Source: Chloroflexota bacterium (GTDB lineage Bacteria > Chloroflexota > Dehalococcoidia > Lucifugimonadales > UBA3495). From it: a DNA stretch of 47,893 nucleotides. Of the stretch, positions 15,551-23,950 are shown piece by piece. A program made the position numbers and the translations under genes. Under the pieces are notes generated by a model that saw nothing but the letters and a program-made list of their open reading frames with translations, ran no database searches and was not told the origin of the DNA. Numbering within the stretch: the stretch's first letter is position 1; the number at the start of each line of letters is the position of its first letter. Where the stretch lies: assembly GCA_009840135.1 (NCBI GenBank), contig VXOH01000082.1:24723-72615 (forward strand), written 5' to 3'.

Positions 15551-15835
15551 ATGATCCGTCCTGTCGAAGTTGAAGCCAGAGAGGGATACCGACTGTGGCT
15601 CCGGTATTCTGATGGAGTTGCCGGCGAAGTTGACCTGTCCCACCTGGTCGGTCGAGGCATATTCGCGGAATGGGAGGAGCCGGCCAATTTCAGGAAAGCG
15701 CATTTAGCCAAGCATCGCGCCATAGCCTGGGACAATGACATAGAGCTTTGCCCTGATGCCCTCTACATGGAATTAACGGGCAAATCCCTGGAAGACCTGC
15801 CGGAAGACCTGACTGCGCCGACCAACATTGCCTGA
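15551..15835 (+). CDS. DUF2442 domain protein
   Basis: The start is ATG 15551, with GGAGGG at 15541 as ribosome site; 94 residues. The MIRPVEVEAREGYRLWLRYSDGVAGEVDLSHL opening and the later DNDIELCPDALYMELTG segment match DUF2442. This small family is often encoded next to DUF4160 genes, as here: the downstream DUF4160 gene overlaps it by eight bases. The pair resembles a toxin-antitoxin module in layout, but activity is not shown for either. The 200-bp gap before it holds no recognisable gene. Confidence 0.8.
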   Translation: MIRPVEVEAREGYRLWLRYSDGVAGEVDLSHLVGRGIFAEWEEPANFRKAHLAKHRAIAWDNDIELCPDALYMELTGKSLEDLPEDLTAPTNIA

Positions 15836-16088
15836 GATTTGCAGATTCTACGGCATTGTCATTCGCATGTATGCCAATGACCATTCGCCTCCACACTTCC
15901 ACGCCTTGTATGGGGAATACGAAGCATTAATGGCGATTCACGACCTGGAGGTGCTGCGAGGTTTCCTTCCGGCCCGCGCTTTGAGGCTCGTAATGGAGTG
16001 GGCCTCCCTGCACCAGGACGAGCTGCAGGAAGACTGGGAGAGATCCCGGAATTTGGAACCCCCTTTGAGAATTGCCCCTCTAGAGTGA
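15828..16088 (+). CDS. DUF4160 domain protein
   Basis: 86 residues starting with TTG at 15828, the position that gives the usual family N-terminus (MPEICRFYGIVIRMYANDHSPPHFHA). The conserved HxPPHFHA signature is complete. It overlaps the DUF2442 gene by eight bases, so the two are translationally coupled. The function is unknown; the layout suggests a two-protein module. Confidence 0.8.
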   Translation: MPEICRFYGIVIRMYANDHSPPHFHALYGEYEALMAIHDLEVLRGFLPARALRLVMEWASLHQDELQEDWERSRNLEPPLRIAPLE

Positions 16089-16122
16089 TCGATTCCAAGC
16101 ATCCCCACCGGAGGTCAACCTT

Positions 16123-17157
16123 ATGGCCACTTCAACCACCATACCCGTCTATACCGACGTTGCCGCCGAATACCGGGCCACTACCGAGGGGGCCGGCCTC
16201 CACGACAGTTCCCATTGCGGCAGGCTCAGGGCCACCGGCGAGGACGCCCTGGACCTGCTCAACCGCCTTTCCACCAACGGCATCCTGAACCTGGACCCGG
16301 GACAGGGAGCGCCCACTATCCTGACCACCGACCGGGGCCGCATCCTCGACCTGCTGGGGGTGGTCAACACCGGTGAATACACCCTGCTCTTCACCAGCCC
16401 CGATTGCCAGCAGGCGGTCATTGACTGGCTGGACAAGTACACCATCATGGAAGACCTGACGGTGGAGGACGTTTCTGCGGAGACGTCCCAGTTCACCGTC
16501 TGCGGGCCCGCCAGCATGGAAGCGCTGGCTTCGGCGATGTCCCTGCCCGAGGAAGCGGGACTGGTTGGCTCGCTGGAACCCTTTGCCGCCTTGCCGGCCA
16601 CGGTGGGCAGTTGCGGCGCGCTGGTCATCAACCGGCCCCAGGGCGGCCTGCCCGCCCTGGATATAGTCGTGGACCAGGCGCATGGGGCTGAGGTTTGGGA
16701 AGCCCTGGAAGCGGCGGGAATTACCCCGGTAGGCCAGCAGGCCTACGAGGCCGCCCTGGTGGAGTACGGCATACCCCGCCACGGTCGGGAACTGGGCGAC
16801 GCCTATAACCCGTTGGAAGCGGGCCTGATCGGGTCGGTGGACTTTGCCAAGGGCTGCTACATCGGCCAGGAAGTTATTGCCCGCCTGGATACCTACCAGA
16901 AGGTGCAACGGTACCTGGTGCGGCTGCGCTTCTCGGAAGGAGCCGAGGTTACGGAGGACGCGGGCCTGGAGCTGGAAGGGTTGAGGGTGGGACAGGTAAC
17001 GTCGCTGGTTACCATTCCTTCCACCGGGGAGACGGCGGGACTGGGCTACGTGCGGACAGCCCGGGCCAATCCCGGAGAAGTGCTAACCCTCGCCGCCCCC
17101 GCCAGCGGCAGCGCCGAGATAGTGGACCTGCCCCAGCTGTTCGGGCCAGGGGAGTGA
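16123..17157 (+). CDS. ygfZ: YgfZ/GcvT-type folate-binding protein
   Basis: 344 residues of the aminomethyltransferase fold. The diagnostic K-G-C-Y-x-G-Q-E motif at 243-250 (C245) marks it as a YgfZ-type protein, which uses folate to support Fe-S cluster enzymes such as MiaB, and separates it from the glycine-cleavage T protein. The ATG follows CGGAGGT at good distance. It is followed by the flavin monooxygenase gene in the same direction. The stand-alone IscA carrier gene, another Fe-S factor, is 4.6 kb away. Confidence 0.85.
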   Translation: MATSTTIPVYTDVAAEYRATTEGAGLHDSSHCGRLRATGEDALDLLNRLSTNGILNLDPGQGAPTILTTDRGRILDLLGVVNTGEYTLLFTSPDCQQAVIDWLDKYTIMEDLTVEDVSAETSQFTVCGPASMEALASAMSLPEEAGLVGSLEPFAALPATVGSCGALVINRPQGGLPALDIVVDQAHGAEVWEALEAAGITPVGQQAYEAALVEYGIPRHGRELGDAYNPLEAGLIGSVDFAKGCYIGQEVIARLDTYQKVQRYLVRLRFSEGAEVTEDAGLELEGLRVGQVTSLVTIPSTGETAGLGYVRTARANPGEVLTLAAPASGSAEIVDLPQLFGPGE

Positions 17158-17276
17158 CGGTATTTTTCCACGAAGGGGCGCCAACAAGGTAGCCCGAAAG
17201 GTTCCCTCTCCCCACTTGCACCAGAGTAAGAATTGCCGGGATGACCGGCAAGGAGTCAATAGCAGGAAGCGTGTCC

Positions 17277-18389
17277 ATGCAAATCGGCATGTTCTATCAG
17301 ATGCAGGTCCCCAGGCCGTCATCCCGTGCCTACGAGGCCGACCGGTTCCTGGAAATGCTTGACCAGGTGGCCTACGCTGAAGAGCTGGGCCTGAGCAGCG
17401 TCTGGATGGCCGACCACCAGTTCCGTACCGAGTGGTCCCACTCCAGCGCCCCCGACGTAACCCTTGGCGCGTTGAGCCAGCGCACCAGCCGAATGCGTCT
17501 GGGCATCGCCGTGGTGGTGCCCCCGGTGCAGCACCCTCTCCATATCGCGGCCCGTACCGCCACCCTGGACATTCTCAGCAAGGGAAGGGTTGACCTGGGC
17601 GTGGGCCGCTCCGGCTACCCCTACCAGATGGCCGCTTTCGGCACCGACCTGAAAGACGCCACCGGAATGGTGGACGAGGCCCTGGAAATAATCCCGCGGG
17701 CATGGACCGAGGGGGAGTTCACCTACCAGGGCAACCACTACCAAATACCCTTGCGCGAGGTCCACCCCAAGCCGGTCCAGCAGCCCCACCCGCCCATCTG
17801 GCTCGGTTGCAGCCAGGAAGACACCTTCAGGAAGGCGGGTCTCATGGGACTGGGCTGCCTGGCAATGGCCGGCGGCGGGGCTACGGGATTGGCTCCTCTG
17901 GTGCAAGCCTACCGGGGCGGCATCCGGAACGCCAGCCCAGCCACCGGGGTAGTCACCGGGGTGGTCCACAACCGCGTCTCCGTAAGCGCCGTGGCCATCT
18001 GCGGGGAGTCGCGCAAGAAGGTGCAGGAACGCTCCGCGGAATTGATCGACTGGTACCGCCATCAGCAGGCCCTCCGGGACGTCCGCGTGTGGAGCGAACA
18101 GGACCCGTCCCGCGTTCCCGAAGACTACCGGTGGCACTACACCCGCTCCACCGCGGCCGACTCTCCGAAGCGCGAGGAAACATCATCCCTCGACCAGATA
18201 AAGAGTGGACGCTACTGCATCGGCGACCCCGACGACTGTATCCGCTACCTGGAAGCCTATGCCGAGGCGGGCGTGGACGAGGTCATGCCCCTGTTTCAAG
18301 TGGGCGGCATATCCCATGAGGAAGTGATGGATACGCTGCGTCTCTTCGGCAAGCACGTCATCCCCCACTTCAATGGGAAGGCAAGTTAG
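17277..18389 (+). CDS. LLM-class (luciferase-like) flavin-dependent oxidoreductase
   Basis: 370 residues from ATG 17277, with AGGAAG upstream. It has the bacterial-luciferase TIM-barrel plan: MQIGMFYQMQVPRP, AEELGLSSVWMADHQF, LGIAVVVPPVQHPLHIAARTATLDILSKGRVDLGVGRSGYPYQ. Such enzymes use FMNH2 or F420H2; the exact substrate cannot be told. A second family member lies at 36172. SAR202 genomes are known for many such monooxygenases thought to act on recalcitrant organic matter. An upstream TTG or GTG start near 17241-17271 is possible. Confidence 0.88.
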   Translation: MQIGMFYQMQVPRPSSRAYEADRFLEMLDQVAYAEELGLSSVWMADHQFRTEWSHSSAPDVTLGALSQRTSRMRLGIAVVVPPVQHPLHIAARTATLDILSKGRVDLGVGRSGYPYQMAAFGTDLKDATGMVDEALEIIPRAWTEGEFTYQGNHYQIPLREVHPKPVQQPHPPIWLGCSQEDTFRKAGLMGLGCLAMAGGGATGLAPLVQAYRGGIRNASPATGVVTGVVHNRVSVSAVAICGESRKKVQERSAELIDWYRHQQALRDVRVWSEQDPSRVPEDYRWHYTRSTAADSPKREETSSLDQIKSGRYCIGDPDDCIRYLEAYAEAGVDEVMPLFQVGGISHEEVMDTLRLFGKHVIPHFNGKAS

Positions 18390-18400
18390 TCCTCTTGTTC

Positions 18401-18952
18401 TCAAGCCGGTATGGTGAGCCTTACCATGGTGCCCTGCCGGTGTTCAATCTCCCTCACTTCGGGTTCGGAGGCGCCGTACATGGTGAGCAGGCCGGAGCCC
18501 GACTGAATCCACAGCTTCCGGCCGGGCTTCCTCATCTCGGTAACCGTCATCCACAGGCCGATGCCCCTGGTGGGAATGCCGCTGCCCGATACCAGTTCCT
18601 GCGCCGCCAGCCCAATGGCCTCGGCGTCCGTTTCCGGCTGGGACAGGGACGGATTGCCGGCCAGGGTGGCCCGGATACCGGGCCCCGAGTCCGCAACGAC
18701 AACGTCAAAGGCCGTGCCCCTGCGGTGGGGCATGTAGCGCACGTGGGCGTTGGCGCCCTCTGGAGACAACCCATGCTCGGCGGCGTTGTTGACCAGTTCG
18801 GAGAATAACTCCACCACTTCGGGGCGCACGCTGGCGGCGCCCATGCGCCGGTCCTGAAGGTTTTCCTCCAGGGTATCGGTCAATTCCTGGGCTTCCAGCA
18901 TGGAGCGGAAGGTGGCGGGCTCCAGTGCGTATTCAGGCTCGCCGGCGCTCAT
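18401..18952 (-). CDS. stand-alone HATPase (anti-sigma factor-like) protein
   Basis: 183 residues with the GHKL ATPase boxes: N-box ELVNNAAEHG (about 52-61), DSGPGI, then TRGIGLWM. No sensor, membrane or dimerisation domain is present, so it resembles anti-sigma serine kinases (RsbW/SpoIIAB type) more than a full histidine kinase. No antagonist (STAS) or sigma gene is nearby. GGAG lies five bases before the ATG. It is convergent with the flavin monooxygenase gene, with only 11 bases between the stop codons. Confidence 0.75.
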   Translation of the reverse strand: MSAGEPEYALEPATFRSMLEAQELTDTLEENLQDRRMGAASVRPEVVELFSELVNNAAEHGLSPEGANAHVRYMPHRRGTAFDVVVADSGPGIRATLAGNPSLSQPETDAEAIGLAAQELVSGSGIPTRGIGLWMTVTEMRKPGRKLWIQSGSGLLTMYGASEPEVREIEHRQGTMVRLTIPA

Positions 18953-18970
18953 ACTATCTCCGATTTTTTA

Positions 18971-19043
18971 TCCTCGAATACACACGAATAGGCACGAATG
19001 ATGGAATATAAACATTAGTGATTATTCGTGCCTATCCGTGGAT
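18971..19043. repeat. CCACGAATA-family inverted repeat, copy 2
   Basis: Inverted arms with ACGAATAGGCACGAAT on the left and ATTCGTGCCTATCCGTGGA on the right, with an extra internal duplication of CGAATA on the left. It fills the gap between the HATPase and the oligopeptidase genes. Confidence 0.65.
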
Positions 19044-19051
19044 AAGCGCTT

Positions 19052-21583
19052 CTACTCCACCAGCCCCATTACCACCAGCATGAAGGCGTATTCCTCCGCT
19101 ACCTCGTAGAGCCGGTCGTACCTGCCGGAGCGTCCGCCGTGGCCGGCGCCCATGTTGGTCTTCAGCAGCACCAGGTTGTCGTCGGTCTTCAGCGCCCGCA
19201 GCTTGGCCACGTATTTGGCCGGTTCCCAGTAGGTAACCCGGGGATCGTTGAGACCCGCCGTCACCAGGATGGGCGGATAGTCCCGGGCTGTCAGCTGGTC
19301 GTAGGGCGAGTAGGAGCGGATGTAATCGAAGACTACGGGGTCCTCGATGGGGTTGCCCCACTCCGGCCACTCGATGGGCGTCAGGGGCAGGGTGTCGTCC
19401 AGCATGGTGTTGAGAACGTCCACGAAGGGCACGTGAGCGGCCACCGCGCCCCACAATTCCGGCGACTGGTTGACCACGGCGCCCATCAACTGGCCGCCGG
19501 CGCTGCCGCCGGCTATGGCGATTCGTCCCTCGGACCCGTACCTCTCGTTAACCAGGTGGCGGGCCACGTCCACAAAGTCATTGAAGGTGTTGGTGCGGCG
19601 GTCCAGCTTGCCCGCCTCGTACCAGTGATAGCCCAGGTCGTCCCCGCCCCGGACGTGGGCGATGGCGTAGATAAACCCCCTGTCCAGCAGGGAGAGCCGT
19701 GACGTGGAGAAGGAAGGCGGGATGGCATAGCCGTAGGCCCCGTAGCCGTAGATGTACAGGGGCGCCGAACCATCCACGGGCGTATCCCGGTGGCGGACGA
19801 TGGAAACGGGGACCTCTACCCCGTCGCGGGCCGGGGCCAGCAGCCTGTCGGTGACGTACTCGTCGGCAGCGTAGCCGCTGGGCACCTCCTGAACCTGCCG
19901 CACCTCCAGTTCCTCCGTACTTAGGTGATAATCGAATACAGTGCTGGGCGTAACCATCGAGTCGTAATAGAGGCGCAGGGTATCGGTGTCGAATTCCCGG
20001 TTCCGCCCTACGGATGCCGAGTACGCCGACTCGGGGAATTCTATGCTCTTTACAGCGCCGTCCCTCCACATAAGCCGCACGTTGTCCAGGCCGTCTATCC
20101 GCACTTCCACGGCTATGAAGTCCTTGAAGGTATCGAAGCCGGTGATGTAGTGGGAATCGGAAGCGTCCACCAGGGGCTGCCAGGCGGCCTCGGCGGGATC
20201 GTCACCCGGCGCCGTGGCCAGCCGGAAGTTCTTGTGGGTATCGTTGGTCCGAATTATGAACCGGTCGCCCTGGTGGTCAATGGAGTATTCATGGTTGGCG
20301 CGGCGGGCGGAAACAACCACCGGGTCGGCGGCGAGGTCCGCGGCAGGGATGAGCCGCACCTCGCTGGTAACATGGTCGCCGGCTCCAATCATGATGTATT
20401 CCCTGGAGGCCGACTCCCCTATACCAACGAAAAAGCCGGGGTCGCTTTCCTCGTACACTATCGTGTCTTCCTCCACGGGTTGGCCGAGGACGTGGCGGCG
20501 CACCTGCCAGGGCCGCCAGTTATCGTCCACCACGGTGTAAAGGAGGGACGAGTCGTCGGCGGACCAGACTATCCGGCCAATGATGTTCGGGATTTCCTCG
20601 GGCAGCAGCTCCCCGGTCGCCAGGTCCTTGATTACCAGCTTGTACCGCTCCGACCCGTCGGTATCGGTGGCGTAGGCCAGCAGCCCGCCGCCGTTGCTTA
20701 CCGAGAGGGAGCCCAGCCGGAAATACTCCAGACCCTCGGCCAGGGCGGGCTCGTCCAGCAGGGTTGTCACCTCAGCGGTGGGGCCCTGGCGAGCAGCTTC
20801 ATCGCCTTCGGGGCCTTCGAGGCCAACCGACGGCCAGCGCAGCCAGATGCGGTACTGGCTCTCCTCGCCGAACTTCCACTGGTAGTACCAGTCGCCGTCC
20901 TTCCAGGGCACGCTGGCCAGGTCGGGCTGCTGCCGCCCCTTAATTTCCTCGAAGATGGCGTCGGTCAACTCCTTGTGGGGCGACATATTGGCTTCAAAAT
21001 AGTCGTTCTCGGCGTTCAGGTAGGCCAGCACATCCTCATCGTCCACGGTGGGGTAATCGGCGTCACGCAGCCATTTCCACGGGTCCTCGATAGTGATGCC
21101 GTGGTGGGTGTAGCTGTGGGGCCGCTGTTCGGCCATGGGCGGGTCCAGGATGGGTTTGAGTTCCGGTGTTGGTTCAGGCACTGGCGTTTGCTCCAAAACA
21201 GGTGTTGTGGCCGGTTTTCCGGCTTGCGATGCGGCAGGCACCAATTTGGTCGGCGGGCTTGTTGCCGGATATGTTGGCGTACCGACTAATGGAGGCTGCG
21301 GAGACTGCGATACGACGGCAGGTCCCACTTCAGGGGTTTCCTCCACCGGGGAGGCAAGCGGCGCCGGCCCCGGTGTTGTTGCCTTCGCCGGTGTCACTGG
21401 TGGCGTTGCCGTCGCAGGAGGTTCTACCGAACCTGCGGTCCTCGTATTGACAGGCGGATTAGCTGTTGGCTCCGTCTCCGTGACCTGCGATTCACTGCCG
21501 CACGCAACCATGATAGCCGCCCCCACAACCACCGTGACCACCACCGCCCAGCAGCTTAACAGCTTTTCGCCCCAATAGTGCAA
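19052..21583 (-). CDS. S9-family prolyl oligopeptidase lipoprotein
   Basis: 843 residues. A signal segment ends in a lipobox cysteine (IMVAC), followed by a long Pro/Thr-rich linker (about 35-145). Then come a beta-propeller (about 150-560) and an alpha/beta-hydrolase domain with catalytic Ser694 (GGSAGG), Asp780 (LNDPRV) and His815 (GAGHGG). It resembles oligopeptidase B/prolyl oligopeptidase and should cleave short peptides outside the membrane. The start is TTG 21583 with GGAGG six bases upstream. An extracellular lipoprotein form of this family with a long low-complexity tether is unusual but plausible for a peptide scavenger. Confidence 0.9.
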   Translation of the reverse strand: MHYWGEKLLSCWAVVVTVVVGAAIMVACGSESQVTETEPTANPPVNTRTAGSVEPPATATPPVTPAKATTPGPAPLASPVEETPEVGPAVVSQSPQPPLVGTPTYPATSPPTKLVPAASQAGKPATTPVLEQTPVPEPTPELKPILDPPMAEQRPHSYTHHGITIEDPWKWLRDADYPTVDDEDVLAYLNAENDYFEANMSPHKELTDAIFEEIKGRQQPDLASVPWKDGDWYYQWKFGEESQYRIWLRWPSVGLEGPEGDEAARQGPTAEVTTLLDEPALAEGLEYFRLGSLSVSNGGGLLAYATDTDGSERYKLVIKDLATGELLPEEIPNIIGRIVWSADDSSLLYTVVDDNWRPWQVRRHVLGQPVEEDTIVYEESDPGFFVGIGESASREYIMIGAGDHVTSEVRLIPAADLAADPVVVSARRANHEYSIDHQGDRFIIRTNDTHKNFRLATAPGDDPAEAAWQPLVDASDSHYITGFDTFKDFIAVEVRIDGLDNVRLMWRDGAVKSIEFPESAYSASVGRNREFDTDTLRLYYDSMVTPSTVFDYHLSTEELEVRQVQEVPSGYAADEYVTDRLLAPARDGVEVPVSIVRHRDTPVDGSAPLYIYGYGAYGYAIPPSFSTSRLSLLDRGFIYAIAHVRGGDDLGYHWYEAGKLDRRTNTFNDFVDVARHLVNERYGSEGRIAIAGGSAGGQLMGAVVNQSPELWGAVAAHVPFVDVLNTMLDDTLPLTPIEWPEWGNPIEDPVVFDYIRSYSPYDQLTARDYPPILVTAGLNDPRVTYWEPAKYVAKLRALKTDDNLVLLKTNMGAGHGGRSGRYDRLYEVAEEYAFMLVVMGLVE

Positions 21584-22288
21584 GGTGAGCCTCCGGAAAC
21601 GCTTCGCGCCATAAATGGATACAGTATCTTAATCCAGTTAAGCACAAAGCGAAGGCAATGCCAACGGCAGCAACCACCTGGCTACCCCATGAACACGTCG
21701 CGGCCTCTTTCGTCATGCCTGCGAAGGCGAGAGCCTCTCGGCACCGGCGAGGTTCCTGCCTACGCAGGAACGACGAGACCCTCCCATACCTTTCACACCA
21801 TTGCCGGGGCTAATCCTGTCAGTCCGTCAAGGGGAAACTTCCACGGGAACCAACGGGGACGGACACAGGGGGCCCAACCATGCCCGCCGCCGACAAGACT
21901 AGCCCGACAGCCGGGTTACCCAGCCCGCTCCGAGCCCTTCACCGGTCGTATCCCCGCCTAAAATTTACCTTGGAGACGCCTGGCAGTTACCGGGAATATC
22001 GCCCCTGCCGGGTGACCGATTAAGCCGATTCCTTTCCCGGTCGACAGGCAAACGGGCACGGGCAAGGGCTACAGGAACTTCCCCAGGGCCAAATTTTCGC
22101 GAATTTCCCGTCGCTTTTGCCAACCAGGCAGGATTCATGGCGGCGGCGGCACACGTTCAGAACCGCAATTTTCGTATCTGAATTTTCGGAAGTCCCGCTG
22201 TTCATGTTGCCTTGCGCCGCCCCTGCAGGGCAGTTAACCTTTTCGTTGCCCCTTTTTTGGCGACCACCCTTACCACCGAGCTTGCACC
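21584..22288. other. long intergenic region upstream of dnaA
   Basis: A 705-bp region between the divergent oligopeptidase and dnaA genes. It holds one inverted repeat (21713-21777) and, at about 21820-21845, a solo end of the MITE-like family (CCTGTCAGTCCGTCAAGGGG). No DnaA boxes of good quality were found in it and no convincing gene. It must carry the dnaA promoter. Confidence 0.6.
21713..21777. repeat. TCATGCCTGCGAAGGC inverted repeat
   Basis: Inverted arms (TCATGCCTGCGAAGGC on the left; CCTGCCTACGCAGGAACGA on the right) around a GC-rich centre. Only one copy is seen in the window. Confidence 0.5.
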
Positions 22289-23662
22289 TTGACAGAAAGA
22301 TCACCACAAGAAACCTGGACAGCCGCGTTGGGCCAACTGGAAATGGAGTTGCCCAGGACCACCTTTGACACCTGGTTGAAGGAAACGGAAGGGCTGGCCT
22401 TTGACGGCATGGACCTGCTGGTCCAGGTTCCCAGCGTTTTCACCATTGCGTGGCTGGAACAGCGCATGTACCAGACCATTCTGAAGGCCCTGCGCCACTC
22501 CTCGGGGGAGTTGCTGGACGTGCGCTTCCAGGTATCCTCAGACGTGGCGGGAGATGATATTCAACCTCCGTCGGTGAGCGGAAACGGCCACCGGCCCGGG
22601 GAAGAAACTCCCATCAGGGCCACGGCGGCGGCGCCACCTGCCACCGGGCTCAACTTCGACCGGAAATATTCCTTCAACAGCTTCGTGGTTGGCGATTCCA
22701 ACCGCATGGCGTTCAGCGCTGCCCAGGCCGTTTCCGACGCGCCGGGGCAGGCCTACAATCCCCTGTTCCTCTACTCCGGCGTGGGCCTGGGGAAGACCCA
22801 CCTGCTCCATGCCATAGGACAGGAGGCGGCCCGCCACGGCAAGACCGTCCTGTACGTCTCGTCGGAGCAGTTCACCAACGACTTCATTTCGGCAATCCGC
22901 AACCGCACCACGGAAGAATTCCGGCAGCGCTACCGCAGCGTCCAGGTGCTGCTGATTGACGACGTGCAATTCATGAGCGGCAAGGAGCAGACGCAGGAAG
23001 GCTTTTTCCACACCTTCAACGACCTTCACACCGCCGGTTACCAGATAGTGCTGACCTCAGACCGTCCGCCCAAGGCCCTGGCATTGTTGGAAGACCGCCT
23101 GCGCTCCCGCTTCGAGTGGGGCCTTATCGCAGACATCCAGCCCCCGGATCTGGAGACCCGCATGGCCATCCTGTCGGCCAAGGCCGACCACCTGAAAACC
23201 GTGATCGAAGAAAGCGTGCTGGAACTTATAGCCAAGCGAGTGCAGAAGAATGTGCGGGAGCTGGAGGGGAGTCTTAACCGGGTGGTGGCCTATTCCCAGC
23301 TGATGAATACCCCCGTGTCCCTGGAATCCACCTCACGGCTGCTGGATGACCTCACCCAGGACACGGCCAGGCACGCCATTGATCCGGAACGAATCCTGGA
23401 CGAGGTGGCGCGGCAGTACAAAATCGCCCCCGACGACATTCTCGGCAGGAGCCGAAGCAAGACCATTGCCCTGGCCCGCCAGGTTGCCATGTATCTCCTA
23501 ATCTACGAGCTGGAGCTTTCGCCCACCCAGGTGGGCCGCCTCCTGGGCAACCGGGACCACTCCACCGTCATCCACGGGGCCGGCAAAATCAACGGGGAAA
23601 TCAACGAAGACTACCATCTCCGGCAAAACGTGCTGACCATCAAAGAAGCTATATTCACCTAG
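22289..23662 (+). CDS. dnaA: chromosomal replication initiator DnaA
   Basis: 457 residues with all four DnaA domains: N-terminal DnaB-contact domain (TWTAALGQLEMELPRTTFDTWLK), a variable linker (about 85-120), the AAA+ domain with Walker A GVGLGKTH (164-171) and Walker B LLIDDVQF, and the DNA-binding domain with the signature NRDHSTVIHG (421-430). It binds DnaA boxes and opens the origin. The start is probably TTG 22289, which gives a normal N-terminus, though no strong ribosome site precedes it. dnaN does not follow it, unlike the common dnaA-dnaN order. The origin-like region lies directly downstream. Confidence 0.96.
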   Translation: MTERSPQETWTAALGQLEMELPRTTFDTWLKETEGLAFDGMDLLVQVPSVFTIAWLEQRMYQTILKALRHSSGELLDVRFQVSSDVAGDDIQPPSVSGNGHRPGEETPIRATAAAPPATGLNFDRKYSFNSFVVGDSNRMAFSAAQAVSDAPGQAYNPLFLYSGVGLGKTHLLHAIGQEAARHGKTVLYVSSEQFTNDFISAIRNRTTEEFRQRYRSVQVLLIDDVQFMSGKEQTQEGFFHTFNDLHTAGYQIVLTSDRPPKALALLEDRLRSRFEWGLIADIQPPDLETRMAILSAKADHLKTVIEESVLELIAKRVQKNVRELEGSLNRVVAYSQLMNTPVSLESTSRLLDDLTQDTARHAIDPERILDEVARQYKIAPDDILGRSRSKTIALARQVAMYLLIYELELSPTQVGRLLGNRDHSTVIHGAGKINGEINEDYHLRQNVLTIKEAIFT

Positions 23663-23950
23663 CTGACACCGATAATTGTGGATAAGTCCCGGTATTTTGT
23701 GGATAACCGCTTCTGTCCTGTGGATAGCATCCGGCCCGGCGTTCATCCCTGGCCGGCAGCCAGTTGACCGTACTGACCGGCAATTGTCTCCGGAAAACTT
23801 GTCCACAATTTCCTCCCACTTATCCACTATTTGTCCCATGTTGTGAATCTTCCGACCGTATATGTCAACCACACCCTGACATAAGGCACAGGGGAGTTAT
23901 CTACTTCTCAACGCCTTTATTATTCCCGTTAACTAATCTAAACTAGTGCC
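23663..23950. other. oriC: probable chromosomal replication origin (oriC)
   Basis: This gap between dnaA and obgE carries five DnaA boxes. Three read on the minus strand at 23677-23685 (TGTGGATAA, perfect), 23698-23706 (perfect) and 23719-23727 (TGTGGATAG, one mismatch), exactly 21 bp apart. Two read on the plus strand at 23799-23807 (TTGTCCACA) and 23820-23828 (TTATCCACT), again 21 bp apart. A weaker site (TTATCTACT) is at 23897. An AT-rich tract (23910-23946) near the obgE start could be the unwinding element. The strand bias of the genes changes around here. All this supports an origin. Confidence 0.85.

Noticed and set aside
19925-21289. 454-codon plus-strand frame opposite the prolyl oligopeptidase
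   Set aside because: Valine/glycine-rich shadow of the real gene on the minus strand.
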